Assembly: GCA_026419775.2 (NCBI GenBank)
Contig: JAOPGA020001623.1
Span: forward strand, 1-64,000
Reading direction: 5' to 3'
DNA length: 64,000 bases
Origin: Acrasis kona
Lineage: Eukaryota; Heterolobosea; Eutetramitea; Acrasida; Acrasidae
In this document: positions 46,329 through 58,379 of the stretch, in pieces
How the letters are laid out: each line of letters starts with the position of its first letter
Numbering within the stretch: position 1 is the stretch's first letter
Position numbers and translations under genes: made by a program
The notes under the pieces: model-generated
Told to the model about the DNA's origin: nothing
Databases searched by the model: none
What the model saw: only the letters and a program-made list of their open reading frames with translations

Positions 46329-47452
46329 TCAACCAAGAAGATTTTTTGTGTCTTGCTCTTCCTTGATGGATCGTTCTTCTGTTTTCTTATCCCTTCTCTC
46401 TTGTTCCTTCTTTTCGGCAATTTTGTTGTTCTCTTTTTCTCTTTTAAAAGTTAATGTATTACATCAAGAATGACTTACGTTTCTTTTTGTTGGTTACTGA
46501 CAATTTTCCGAAGCTTAACAAATTTCTTTTCAATAACAGAAGTGTCGACGCCCATCTTTGTCTTTGATTCTTGTAGCATGTTGGCGATTGTATTTAAACT
46601 ATTTGTTACTTGTTCTTGATGACCAAACTTTGCTTGTACGTATCTAAAGCACTTTAGACTGAATGTGAATGAGACAATGTTACCTAAGGATTGATTGTTG
46701 AGATGAGTCATCAACAACACATTGATGTAGAGAAGAAAGTGCAATTAGACCAGGTGGAAACAAAAAAGATGCATCAGTTAAAAAACTTTGTCTAACAATG
46801 AGTTTAGACGCTTCGTAGATCTCGTTTACTGAGCTTATTCTTAGTGACTTTGTTAACTCTGGGTCATGAACAAAAGCAAAGACACTTCTATAGGGATGGT
46901 AGACCAGCATGTGGAATTGCAAGCCTTGAAGAACAACAAGTTCCAACTTCAAAATCTCTTTTGGATCAACCTCAGCGGTTGTGACTTCTTGTACTTTTGC
47001 AAGAAAATGTGAAAGATCTTGATAGTAGTCTTCTGCTTTGCAGCTAATGTATATGCACGTCAACCTGGTTTTATCTAGTCAAAATTAATGTTGAAGTTAA
47101 CATACATGATCTTTGAAATGTCATACTCCATGATGGAATGCCCTAAGAAGAATCTCTTGAAAAACATGATTGCGGAGGCCTCCACATGCAGTGGAAAATT
47201 GAAACGCATGCAAAGTAAAGATGCCTTCTGAATGTTTTTTATCAAGATGAGATACTCATCGTCTACACTAAGAAGATCGTCTTGTTTTACCCTATCTTTC
47301 TTCTTCTTTTTTCCCTCCTTTGGTGGAGATGCTGACTTGTATGAAAGGATACGATCTGTCGCTGAACTATTAATCGCTTTTCGAATTTCTAACAGTTTTT
47401 CCTCTTTGTCAAAGAACCAAAATTTGTACTGCGACGATTTATTGAACGGCAT
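46329..47452 (-). CDS. CCNH: Cyclin H (CDK-activating kinase / TFIIH subunit)
   Basis: Exons 47452-47106, 47064-46684, 46658-46479 and 46440-46329 give 339 residues. The N-terminus NKSSQYKFWFFDKEEKL, the cyclin box FKRFFLGHSIMEYDISKIM/LTCIYISCKAEDY and the second repeat FHMLVYHPYRSVFAFVHD ... LTDASFLFPPGLIALSSL line up with animal and yeast cyclin H. Cyclin H binds CDK7 and MAT1 to form the CDK-activating kinase in TFIIH. Introns are 41, 25 and 38 nt. The 25 nt one (46659-46683, GTAACA...TTCAG) is unusually short; weaker donors giving 64 or 67 nt with a downstream AAAG acceptor also keep the frame. The C-terminal tail is basic-acidic coiled coil. Confidence 0.88.
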
Positions 47453-47581
47453 GGTCTTCCTTTCGAAATCTGCCCACCATTACAAAAAAATAACAACAAC
47501 AAAATTTTAAAAGTCAAGGGCTTTATTTTTGAAGTGAGAAGTATACAGATTTGTTTAAGCCAGTTTATCATATACAATTAT

Positions 47582-50018
47582 CTATACATTGAAATTTGAA
47601 AATGCAACACCACCTACATTCAGTCCATCCACTTTCTGTGTTGGAGTTGAAGAGTTTTTTCTTAGAACTGAACCCTTTACAGGTTTTGATTTGTTGCTTC
47701 TATTTGTATCAACTCCCACAACACTATTTTCGATTAAAGATCCACTACCCACCATCATTCCCGTCAGTCTAAGTCCATTCAAATCAGTTGGCAAGACATC
47801 ATTATCAGGAGTTGGACTAGATAAAGGAACTGGAGATCCCTTTATTCTTTTCCCTTTATTTACATTATTTTTTGTAGATATTTCTACGCCAGTTAGCCCT
47901 AAATTCAACGGGCCACTTGGTATTATCTGTACATCAGTCTTTTGTTTGAGAGTGCTTAGTTTTATTAGTTTACCACTCGGTGCATGATTCGAGTGCAACG
48001 ATGGTCCTACAGTATTATCAGGCGTCACACTACCTCCTATTTGTACACCAGACAAATCAAAATTATAGTTCTGTTTCACATCTTCTTTCTTTCTACTAAC
48101 AGAGGGACTTTTAGGTCTTAGTCTCGGCCTTATGGACGAAGATGGCTCAACCACTCTAGAGACCTCGCCAGTCCCTATTACCAAAGATTCAACATTATTT
48201 ACAACTATACCAGAAGAAGTAGGACGTGGACGAGTGGTCCTAGTAACACCACCTCTTCTCAACTTTGTTCTAATTGCCTGCAACGTCTGCTCTCTTTCTT
48301 GAGCAGTTGTCTGAAAATGAGAAGATGAGGAGTCTCCCATTAAGCTTTCAGGAAGTGGGACTCTATCAAGAGAGTTGAAGTCAGGTCTCTGAACCGGTCT
48401 CGGAGGTTGTCTCGGTATTGGAGGTCTCCTCGCCGTTCTAGTCAAAGAAGGAGTATATGTAGAAGAAGGTACAGATTGGGCCATGTTATTTTGAGCTTGC
48501 TCCATAGCTTTAAGCTCATCAAGATTATAGAAAACAGTACAATTACACACGGCACAGCTGTTGCTTCTAGCCAGCCACATATCAATACAAATTTTATGAA
48601 ATAAATGACTACAATTTTCAAGACCCTTTACTTGTTGACCTTCCTCCATGGCCTCTAAACAAATTGGACAGCAGTCATCGAATTGCTCACCAGGTTGGGC
48701 AACTCTATCGGGCATGTTGTTTATTGCAAACAATGGCACGCCCTTCCTGTTTGATTCGTTTTCATCTAATTGCAACAGCAATTCGTAATCTTCTGATGTT
48801 ATTTCTCTTTGCATTAATTGTTGAATGTCAGGTCTGATGTTGGTAGTTGTGGCCGTTGTTTGAGGTGGAGGATGTGAACGCGTTTGCCGAGGCTGTCTTC
48901 CCGTCGGTATAGCTCTATTAACTCTATTCGCTAGTACTGTGAATGTGTTAGATTTACGAAGAAAATGTTGTACCTCTTGGTTGAGTTGGAGAGGGTCTTT
49001 CGACGACTACCCAATTACTTTCTGGAGTTTCTCTGGAGATAAATGGGTGTATCTCGTGGGCATTTATGCCAAAACATGTTCCACATAGATTGTAATCCTA
49101 TTATTTCTTGTAAAGAGAGAAAAGAAGTTGACTACTTACGACACATGTCACACATTTGTATCTGGTTTCTTTGATGGGATTGGAGGTACAATGGTTGCAC
49201 TTAACCTGGTGGGAATTTGACCTGGCGACTGGTTTAGGCTTTCTCATCTGCTCAAGTTCTTCGTAGCTCCATTTATTTCTACAAAGCTATAAACGTTATG
49301 ATTATTTATGGAAGAATAAATTAACATACGGGACAAGTCACGATGAAGTCACAATTATCAGCCCATGCTTTGAAGCATTGGGAGTGGAAGTTATTCCCAC
49401 AACCTTTTTGACACCATACCAGATGCTGATCTTCACACATTGAGTCGTAGCAGATTGTACATTCTTCTTCTGCAATTTCTTTTCTTGATACTCCTTGGGT
49501 GGCTGCTACTCTAATTGGTTCTTTTTTCTTTTCAACTCTCTATTGTTATTAATTACCGAAGGTTTTTGTTTATTTCGTACGTGTGTCCTGCCCTGCAAGA
49601 TTGAAGTGATTTCCGAATCGATTAGAGATGTTTGCCAGACTAGTGGATTGGAAGGAGGTAAACGATACACTTTCATCAAAACAAATAACTGTTATTCGTT
49701 ATATAACCCAAGTAGACGTAAATTAACATACAACATGAACGCAACTGTCATTTCTGCTTCTGCATGTACAAGTGTGCTTCTCTCCAATAAATACTTTATA
49801 CTTTTTCTGATTGTCTCTTTCCTGCAGTACAAAACATGTCGGTCCTTTCTAAACAACTTTAATATATTTGAACAAGCAAAAATCTACCTCTGCAACTACA
49901 TATAACGGGGCAGATCTCGCTTCATCAATTACCTCTAATTGACTCTAAATATTAGAATAGCGCTTGAATGCTTGTATACCTGAGATGGAGCTGACCTGTA
50001 TGGTGCAGATCTGGACAT
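47582..50018 (-). CDS. ZSWIM2-like E3 ubiquitin ligase (SWIM-RING-ZZ-RING)
   Basis: Eight exons (50018-49980, 49944-49888, 49848-49732, 49688-49581, 49539-49330, 49286-49140, 49097-48974, 48936-47582), introns 35-43 nt, 718 residues. SWIM finger: HTCTCRSRNDSCVHV. RING 1 from Cys134: CTICYDSM ... NFHSQCFKAW ... CPLCRN. ZZ finger (~203-240): VKCNHCTSNPIKETRYKCVT ... LCGTCF. RING-H2 2 (~356-400): CCPICLEAM ... HLFHKICIDMW ... CAVCN. This order is that of vertebrate ZSWIM2, an E3 ligase. The C-terminal ~300 residues are disordered and carry four loose repeats around LSGVQIGG, LTGVEIS, LTGMMVGSG and LNVGGV. The first exon is short but gives a clean start. Confidence 0.85.
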
Positions 50019-50273
50019 CGAACTTGAAGCGTTACAACGAAGCCAACTTGAAGGCGGGATAAGAAAGAACCCTCAAGTTGTTTTGAGGCAATCAATATAT
50101 TATGTATGAGGTGAGAGATAAGCACTTACAAATTGTAGCACGAACTCTCTTTTCAGCAGTCCCACAATAAAAGCGAGTTGTGATGTATTTTAAATTATTC
50201 TTGTAAATTAGATAAAGTGACTACATTCAAGTGTTGCAGAAAAATGTTTTATATTTATTAAAATTGCTTTCAA

Positions 50274-50962
50274 TTAAATTCCAACCGCATTTGATATGGC
50301 TCTTCTTGTGAAGAAAGATGTGACTGAACCCTTGACTTCATTAACTGAGCAATCATCTGATCTGAAATGTCTATTTTTTGTTAGCAACATCAAAACTGTT
50401 GTATAACGTACCTGACCATAAGGAGCAAGATTATGGCAGCAAAAACTGCATTAAATAACCATAATGCGGCCATGATGAAGTGGAATATGGCAACTACCTT
50501 GTGGTTGGCGACTAATTTGATTCCATTTATCAATCCTGAACTTACATCTGGTATGCCGATAAACATGACAATGTTAAACAATACCGCTGCTCCGTAGGAG
50601 ACGAAGCACAAAATGTATCTAATGGTGCTCTTATTCGCACATGCACTATATCCGACCCAGTATTGTAGAACAAAAGAGGCAGGAGGAGTGAAGACAACGA
50701 ATACAATGGACATGACTAAAATACCCAAAAAGTCTAAACCTGCAACTGCGATTGCTGCAATACATGCGGCCAAATTTGCAACTAAAAGACCTTGGAATAC
50801 TAAAAAAAATCAGTCCAATCCTCCAAAATAAATGAACTCACTTGCGAATTCTGCTAGATTCATAAAGGCCAAGTATATTTTATTTCCACACTCACCAATG
50901 ATATTATGATACAGGAAAGGGTAGCAAATGGGGAAGTTGTTGAGCTTTGCAGGTGTTGTCAT
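50274..50962 (-). CDS. Secretory carrier membrane protein (SCAMP)
   Basis: Exons 50962-50896, 50853-50842, 50799-50412 and 50370-50274 (introns 42, 42, 41 nt) give 187 residues. NFPICYPFLYHNI matches the SCAMP entry motif, followed by four membrane helices with FTPPASFVLQYWVGY (the SCAMP 'FTPCSF' turn) and GIPDVSSG. SCAMPs cycle between Golgi, endosomes and plasma membrane. The usual NPF-rich, coiled-coil N-terminus is missing, so this is a short form. Exon 2 is only 12 nt, a micro-exon needed to hold the frame. From 50019 to 50273 lies a spacer with the ZSWIM2-like promoter. Confidence 0.85.
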
Positions 50963-51046
50963 TATTCGTTATGATTGTCACAAAATTCTGGTTGTCTAAA
51001 GAAAATTGCCCGTTCGAAAGTAAAATGAAACATCGAAATTTGAGGA

Positions 51047-54000
51047 TTAAATGGCTTTATTGACTTCGTCCTCTGGACTAAACTGGCACCAATGGGCATC
51101 ACAACAAAGGTCTAAGGTAATGGTCTCCAACATCCTTCTTAATAAAAAGGTCAGCGAATTCACTTCGACGAAGCCCAACGGTTTTTCTTGATAGAACATG
51201 TCCACATTACATTCATCAGTCAGAGTTTTCACAACACTTACAACACATTTTCGACTAAGATCAGAACATTAAAAATAAATAACGCAAAACACGCTTACGT
51301 CAACACCAAACACCAGAAACAATTAAATTTTGAGTTTTTAAAATGATTTTCGTTCTTATCCCACATCTCAACCAAATTTATTTGTTCACACACTTTATCA
51401 TATATTGTACAAAATAAATTATTCTCACATTGGTTATCGTAAATCATAGTAAAGTAGTCCCACACGTGGAAGTGTCTTTTGAACGGCTGGTTAGTGAACA
51501 TGAACAATAACACTGGTAAAAGCCTCATTCTTATAATTGTACCAACACCTAATAAATGAACATTAATTGAAGCAAAAGTAATATTACCTGACTCTGGGTG
51601 TTGTTCATTTCCAATTTGACTTGACTTGAGATGATGTATTTTGATGTGAAAGTGGTTTAAAAGTTCAGCAACTATATCCTTAAGAAGTAGGCTGATTTGG
51701 TTTTCCTTTATTAAATCAGAGTATAAGACGGGTAGTGTGGTTGTCTGAACATGATTAGAAAAAGAATAAATACATCACTTACATGACTAGGAAACTGATA
51801 GCAAGGACGATGCTGCGTGTCAGATTTATGAAAGTGTAGGTCGGTCAAGATGCGTTCGGATGGAGCGACGTAAGAAGTTTTCTCACGTTGATTCAGACTC
51901 TTGATGAACAAGTCTTCGTTTTTGGAATCAATTGCATGAATGATATTTTTAGCTCGGAGTTGATCCTTAATGTGTAAAAAATAGCATTTTAATGTAAACA
52001 TACATGAGCATTTAATGTACCTTGTCTCGTCAACTTTACCAATCCATTCCTGTTTCTCTTTTGAATGTAACCAGTCAACTTAATATTTGCTTTCCGCATT
52101 AATTGAACAGACTGCAGTTGGTTCATAATGTAGTTTCTCATTTGCTCAAAAATCATATCGGGATCGTGGTTGCCTCTCTTCAACATACTGCTAGTGTTAG
52201 TAATTTTGTAATGATGTATTCACTACCTTTCATGTATTTGTTCCTGAGTGAATTTGATGGACACGTGCATATCTTTGCTTAAAGTAGGTTCGGTGCTTTC
52301 ATCGTCATCCACCTTTTCATCTTCGTCACTCTCATAAGCAAAATCTAAAGACCAATCATTATGGTTGGATTGGGTCATTAATTGTTTCCAGATGGATCTA
52401 TAACGTAAAACATTATGAAGGCTAAAAGTAATGAAAAAAGTAATAAACGAAAGACGTACTAGTCTTGAATGTTTTTCGATGAACGTTTGTTGCACTTGAT
52501 GACTGTTTTGTATATCAACTTTAGTAGATAGTATATTTCGCTGCTATCTTTTTCCATTAATTTTTTTGACTGGATGTGAGTGATTTGCAAAAGAAAAACT
52601 TACGTTTAAAATGTCTTTCGCCTTGCGAAGGAACTTGATGGGATCGTAACAATCAAGCTCTTGTTCAAGTAATTGGCAAATCATACTTTCTTTTTGGAAT
52701 TTATCTAGTGTTCGTTCAAGAGTTTTCAAACCTAAACAATAATGAGGTTGCGAAATGTATGGTACTTACCTTCAGCAGCAATTTCCTTGTCTATTAGTTC
52801 AACATGCGGTTCGTTAGTGTTAATCATGTCGAATACATTTTGAAGTCCTGAAACACTAAATCGTTGATTTTTAGGTAAGTCCTTCCAGTTGTCCTGGATG
52901 TGTTTCATTTCTGTCACGATCATTCCTTCCACTTCTTTTGCTTTGTGAATGTTTTGTATCTTTGTTTTGCAGAATGAAGCTATATGTCTATGTTTGTGTT
53001 AGTTACTTGTGTTGAAGAAAACGCACTCAAAGTCAAAAAAACGTGTTTCAATCAAAAGGTTGCAGGACTTGATAATTTGCTCAAGTTCTTTTACTGTACA
53101 GGCTTGTTTAGACATGTTCTCAAGTTCAAGCATTTGTGTTGCCTTCAAATGATTTTCGATTTTTTGAACGACTATGTATAGTTTAGTTAATGAGTAAATG
53201 GTTTGTGTTTACTTGGTAGGTCAAAAATCTGAAGAAGGTATACTTCATACATGAGTGGCAACTGCTCTCTACAATCACTCAGATTCACTGATAAGGTAGC
53301 AGACAGACACATCTCACTTTCTTCTTTATCTTTGACATCTGATGTGTAGATCGTAATTATGCTTGACTCCCACTGTGTGACGTTTTGAACTTTTTGCTGC
53401 TTAAAAACCTGATGCGATATAAATTGTTGATAAAAAGAAGCTAGTTACCTTTTCAATTTGAGCTGTAACTTGTAGATCGCTTGGATATTCAATACAAGGT
53501 TCAGATGGGACTACTCTGAAGAAGAACACCCCTGGTCTAATGTTTGCTCTAACATGTCTCTGAAAACTGCTCACACCCAAGTTCATTCTCTCTCCAACAA
53601 CTTTCTTGTAGACTGCATTATAATTAAAAATTAAAATGCTATCGTCGTCAAGTACCTCTAAAAATTTCCAAATCATACTTAGCACCCTCTACTCCGTAAA
53701 TATCAGCAGTAAGCACTAGGTTGCTTCTTGACCCACCACAAAGTGAGAACAAAGAGAAAGTTGTCTTGAATGGCGACCCTGGACCTTGAACATCTCCTGT
53801 CACACGTTCTTGGACATTATTAGGAGAGTGTATTTCGACAAATAGATGATGGTCGCTTGATACAGTAACCTCATACTGAGCAGGTGGCAACTACAATTTG
53901 TCAAACCGAGGTAAAAAACAATAGTTACATTTTCAAATGTATTTATCTTATGCGGAGCACAACATGGATTTGATGAAGCAGAAGTATTGCAAATGGAGCT

Positions 54001-54060
54001 CACATGTTCTCTCACATCGCTCGTTCGAACAAATCTTCTACTTGAACGTCTTGATTGCAT
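51047..54060 (-). CDS. Unrecognised 839-residue protein, 14 exons
   Basis: Hand-joined exons: 54060-53929, 53890-53656, 53612-53449, 53408-53213, 53171-53007, 52979-52770, 52731-52604, 52569-52460, 52421-52227, 52190-52004, 51965-51783, 51744-51588, 51548-51299, 51254-51047. They sum to 840 codons with stop. The N-terminus (~45-200) is beta-rich (EVTVSSDHHLFVEIHSP; GVFFFRVVPSEP). The middle is helical and coiled coil, with an acidic insert (ESDEDEKVDDDES). The C-terminus is helical and rich in aromatics (FKRHFHVWDYFTMIYDN; CDAHWCQFSPED). No signal peptide or membrane segment. Introns are 34-44 nt except a 27 nt candidate at 52980-53006. The length and even exon pattern say a real host gene; I cannot name it. 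Confidence 0.75.
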
Positions 54061-54537
54061 TTTCTAATATCAAACAAAAAGCCAATAGCAGATGTTATGG
54101 AAACCGTCCGTCACATGATTCGCTTGTTCATTTGTATTTCTGGTTATATTTATCCCAACACCAGACAACTAAAACCACCATAAAAAAGCATACTCGTGAG
54201 CGGACACACATTAATAGGATTAATCACTTGGAATCTGAATGGATCACGTTCGATATTTATTAGAGCGTCTTTAAAAAAGACAAATCATGTGTCTGTTGGA
54301 TGATTGGTCGTAATGGACGTCTATGAATAGTTGAAAGTAACTTCGTGCTTTTGGGTATATGGCTTTATCATGCATGTGACAGACATGTACATGTACCATA
54401 CACGAACAAGCGAATAAAAACAAACTTTACTTGTTAAATAGTTTATCTTTAATATAGGAGTTTTTTTACATTCAAAATGTTGTTTTACATATAGCCGAAG
54501 ATGAGCACAAGCGGTTCAGGGAGTTAAGGGAACAAGT
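54061..54537. other. Intergenic, promoter of the 839-residue gene
   Basis: About 480 bp between two minus-strand genes, AT-rich, with runs such as TTAAATAGTTTATC near 54440. No ORF, RNA gene or repeat that I can support. Confidence 0.5.
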
Positions 54538-55047
54538 CTATCGGACCCTTTGAGCCTGTATCTTTTGTATTGACCTAGCTAACTTTAATTTTTCAATACC
54601 TGCTCTTATTCTATCTGTGCTATTCCTGATGTCTGCCAACTGATATATGTTAATGCTTCATAGTTGAATAATACTTACTGAACGGTTAGTTCTATTTAAA
54701 ACATCCTTAACAGAACGCACTTCGGTCATTATTCTGCGGACATTATTATCGCTCAAGAAAACTCCTTCTGGTTTTTGATGGATTTGTATGTCTTTTGTAT
54801 AATAATTATTAGGGGTGGCTATATGACGAGTGCTATCGAGTATATCACGGGGCAAAGTATTGTTCTGGCTGAACTCCATCCTCGGGATTTTTATCTCAGA
54901 ACTCAATGGTGTGTCGTTATAAGGAAACATAAAATCCGTTGGAGGTAGGGAGCTGAACCTATCTTTGTTGGGCTTGAGTGAATTTGAGCATGACGTGGGG
55001 TCGGCAATACGAAGGGGTCTTCCTGCTCCACGAAATAGGTCTTCCAT
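54538..55047 (-). CDS. Small unknown protein, two exons
   Basis: Exons 55047-54679 and 54639-54538 around a 39 nt intron give 156 residues. Start at ATG 55047 (MEDLFRGAGRPLRIADP); an upstream TTG is not used. The N-terminal two thirds are polar and probably disordered (Ser/Pro/Asn). The last ~55 residues form a basic helix (VRRIMTEVRSVKDVLNR and IRAGIEKLKLARSIQKIQ), which may be a coiled-coil interaction helix. No known family. Confidence 0.65.
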
Positions 55048-55179
55048 CGTTTGCAATTTTTGAAAATTGGACTCTCGACAAACCCCGAAAATTCCTGTAA
55101 AATGTCCTGAGATTTAAAAAAAGAAATTAATCAAAAAGTATTTAACTTGTTTCCGTTTGTCTATTATTACTAGCTAAAA

Positions 55180-55260
55180 ATGGCGAAGTGGACAATCATT
55201 GTTATTGTAATTATAAGCTATATTTATCGCTTAATTCAGCGCAATCAATTTTGGTACTAG
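55180..55260 (+). CDS. Candidate 26-residue single-helix membrane micropeptide
   Basis: ATG 55180 to TAG 55258-55260: MAKWTIIVIVIISYIYRL then IQRNQFWY. A 15-residue hydrophobic core with Lys before and Arg after is the form of a small mitochondrial or ER subunit. It lies in a ~950 bp gap with no other gene. It could also be the first exon of something larger, or chance. Confidence 0.3.
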   Translation: MAKWTIIVIVIISYIYRLIQRNQFWY

Positions 55261-55998
55261 GACCGATAAACCAAAATAGATATAAACAATATCTATGGAG
55301 CTTCGAAGCGTACAGCTATCTAGGTGTACCATTGCAAGGATAATTTGGAGGTTCTGAATTCATAGATGAGGGTATTTCTAAAGTATCACGGTGTAAATTC
55401 TTTTATTTTCAATAGCAGCATCTAATTTAGTTGATACGGGGATAAAATGTGCTTCTCCGAAAAGCCCTGAAGGAGTTATGTCCAGATATGACAACTTTGA
55501 ACACAAAAAACATCAGACACTAAAATTAAAAATTATTTTTATTTGACAAGATTATTGTGCGCGAGGAAAGCTACTAGTAGGTAAGAAAATAAGAAATAAT
55601 CAATTTCTGTAAAGCTAATTGGCTTGCAGGCCAAATACAGCCACTCTCAAGAATTTAAAGTTCTAACCCTACAAATAACGATATGTGAATTGGCTAAACC
55701 TCTGAGAAAATTTCTGATTATTATTACAATTACTGTTTTGTGATTTCATAATTTTATCGATTTAATTTTATACGCTGATCGAGTTTGCTGCAGGGTTTGA
55801 GAGCGTTAATTAAGACGTACAGTTTCCCATCTCACATAAAACGCGAGTATTGTACTTTTATGTTATAAACCTACTCTGCGCTTACCGTGATCTCAATCAT
55901 GATTTTTACATCACTCTTATATTTGGTCAGAAAAAATATTGGTGCTCCATTCAATGTGTTAGTTGAGTTTGGAATCAACTTTGTAATGAATTTGAAAT
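55261..55998. other. Intergenic, upstream of the release factor gene
   Basis: About 740 bp, AT-rich, no ORF of note. It presumably holds the release factor promoter. I see no repeat or RNA gene. Confidence 0.45.
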
Positions 55999-57289
55999 AT
56001 GATGCGAGCATTCTTCAGACCATTGTCAAGATGTTATTCGACAAGTCATAAACAAATATCCTCACTTTCAACAAACGACGTGATGTATCAAATTGAGCAA
56101 TGTAAAACAATCTTCAACCTGTTGACATCTAAAGTAAATTTTGAGCAAGTTAATAACAAGCTATCAGAGTTTAACAGGATAACAGACGATCCTGACTTTT
56201 ACAATTCAGATAATTCACATCAAATCATGAAAGAACAAGCCACCCTCCGAAATCAAATAGAATTTATTAACAACGTAAAGTTGCAAATTGAAGATAACAA
56301 AGAATTGCTAGCCATGGCCGATCAAAATGATGTGAGTCTCATTCACGATCTTTTTCAATCTTCCTCCCAACTTCTATCTGAACTAGAAGAAAAGGAATTT
56401 GAAGCCATAATGAATGACCCCCTAGATAGCCATGATTGCATCATGGAGTTCCATCCAGGTGCAGGAGGTATCGAAAGCATGGACTGGGCCGAAATGCTAT
56501 TAAACATGTATACAAAATGGGCCATGAACAACAATATGAAACGTAAGTAGTAAATCACTCCAAAACCATTTAAATTTTTTATAGTCATTGTACAAGAAAA
56601 GCAGGATGGAAAAGTCGGACTGAAATCAGCCACAATCATTATAGAAGGACGTCATGCATTTGGATGGTTGAAACATGAAAAGGGAACGCACAGACTTGTT
56701 AGATTATCTCCTTTTGGTGTACGTTTACAATTTTCACAATTTTTTAACATTTGACAGAAAAATGAAGCCAGACAAACATCTTTTGTGAGCATTGATGTGT
56801 TACCCGTTGTGGATGATATCAAGATCAACATTAATCCAAAAGACTTGGTTATTGAAACATGTCGGTCTCAAGGTGCAGGAGGTCAAAGTGTGAACAAAAC
56901 AGATAGCGCAGTAAAGATTACACACGTTCCAACTGGTATAACAGCACAATCCCAAGATCAACGTTCGCAACAACAAAACAAAGCTGCAGCAATGAAAGTA
57001 ATCAAAGCACGCTTACACAACATGGAACTTGAAAATAGAAAGATGCAGGATAAGAAGAACAAAGAAGCTTTGGGACAGGCTACTTTCAGGTAAGTACATT
57101 ATTGGTAGCGTTTGTTTATTAATAATTAGCACTCAGATACGGTCATACGTACTTCAACCTTACAAATTAATAAAAGACAATAGGACGGGGATGGAGTGTG
57201 ACCAAGTTAACGACTTCCTGCAAGGAGGTGACATGATGAATGACTTCTTCAAGGCGTTATTAAAGAAGAGTTACATTGATTCAAATTGA
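55999..57289 (+). CDS. Organellar peptide chain release factor, RF2 type
   Basis: Exons 55999-56542, 56585-56718, 56758-57089 and 57130-57289 (introns 42, 39, 40 nt), 389 residues. The N-terminus [18 protein letters not shown] looks like a mitochondrial presequence. Core motifs: [35 protein letters not shown], the SPF codon-recognition tripeptide (223-225), the catalytic GGQ (267-269) in [18 protein letters not shown], and [18 protein letters not shown] is the RF2 signature for UGA (and UAA), against the PxT of RF1. It hydrolyses peptidyl-tRNA at stop codons in the organelle. Convergent with the next gene, 68 bp between stops. Confidence 0.92.
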
Positions 57290-57357
57290 ATAAATAATTT
57301 TAAAAGTCAAGAATTTTTTCATTTGTTTTTGTAGTCGAGAGAATTTATTGTGTTGGT

Positions 57358-58320
57358 CTAAAATTGTTCCTCATCCACACTACCCACTTGAATCTTAAGT
57401 GTATCCATTCTTGTGACTTCTATATCAATTGCTCTCATAACATTTGCTATTTGATTAGGAAATTTAAGTTTCAAACCGGGATCGTTGATGCATTGATTCA
57501 AAAGTGAAACGGTGGGTTTGTCGTTTATTTTGATTATCAACTCACATCTGGAAAAACACCTCAAAGCGTTCAATAAAGCAGAAATCTTCCTATAGATAAT
57601 CAAATCATCCTTTGACAACGAATCATCACTTGGTGTCTGAATTTTATCTATTACAACAACTCTCCAGAGAGGATCTTTTATGATAACGCCATAAGAACAA
57701 ACTTCATCATGAATAATTACATACACAAGCTTATTGTTTTGAACATTTACAAGAAAAGGTTTTTGATGAGGAGGATGTTCAATCTGATGTTTTAGAATAA
57801 AAGTGTGGACAAGACGTTTAAGAGTGTTTGTTGGATCCTGTTTGGTTAGAAACATAAGTGTAGGTAAGACATTTTTATCAATATATTTAACATGTGTAAC
57901 AACTTTTTCTAGACAACCAACACGTAGTGATGCATTAATGATGCTGGTCAACAGAGGAGAGGTTTCATTTGATACTATATTTTTGTATAAAGATAAAGAG
58001 CCATCAACATTCCCTAGAAAAGCAATAGCAGAGGATGTAAGCGAGATTGAATGTGTGCTCATTGTTTGATGTTGGAAGTGTGATTGTGTTTCAAAAGCAA
58101 ACAAACAATGCTTCAAAAATTCAGATTTTTTTAGATTTTTGGTGTTGTTGAGATTATTTGTTTCTTGATCTTGTCTTGACGCTTTTTTTGCGTTACGATC
58201 CATTTTTTCGTCTGTTGAATTTGTTACCATCGCATCAAAGCGGAAATATTTCGATATCGACCGACATGCAAATGTTGGTAAAAACCTGCAGGATCTGAGC
58301 ATTTGGTTGATTGTAAACAT
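57358..58320 (-). CDS. Probable mitochondrial protein, RNase H-like C-terminus uncertain
   Basis: About 320 residues from Met 58320 (an upstream Met at 58350 is also in frame). MFTINQMLRSCRFLPTFACR is rich in Arg/Ser/hydrophobics without acids, a good matrix-targeting peptide. The middle is helical. The last third (SYGVIIKDPLWRVVVID ... RCFSRCELIIKINDKPTVS) alternates beta and helix in an RNase H-like rhythm, but catalytic acids are not evident, so that is only a guess. The start lies 59 bp below the stop of the S1/P1 nuclease gene, same strand. Confidence 0.65.
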   Translation of the reverse strand: MFTINQMLRSCRFLPTFACRSISKYFRFDAMVTNSTDEKMDRNAKKASRQDQETNNLNNTKNLKKSEFLKHCLFAFETQSHFQHQTMSTHSISLTSSAIAFLGNVDGSLSLYKNIVSNETSPLLTSIINASLRVGCLEKVVTHVKYIDKNVLPTLMFLTKQDPTNTLKRLVHTFILKHQIEHPPHQKPFLVNVQNNKLVYVIIHDEVCSYGVIIKDPLWRVVVIDKIQTPSDDSLSKDDLIIYRKISALLNALRCFSRCELIIKINDKPTVSLLNQCINDPGLKLKFPNQIANVMRAIDIEVTRMDTLKIQVGSVDEEQF

Positions 58321-58379
58321 ATTTAATTTCAGAAAACCCCACAAACACATTGGTGTTGATATTCAATTTTATTCTACAT

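Noticed and set aside
49540-49556. 17 nt intron in the ZSWIM2-like gene
   Set aside because: A donor further upstream (49580) gives an ordinary 41 nt intron with the same frame.
53937-54263. Plus-strand ORF of 108 codons
   Set aside because: Runs antisense across exon 1 and the promoter of a well-supported minus-strand gene; no motif.
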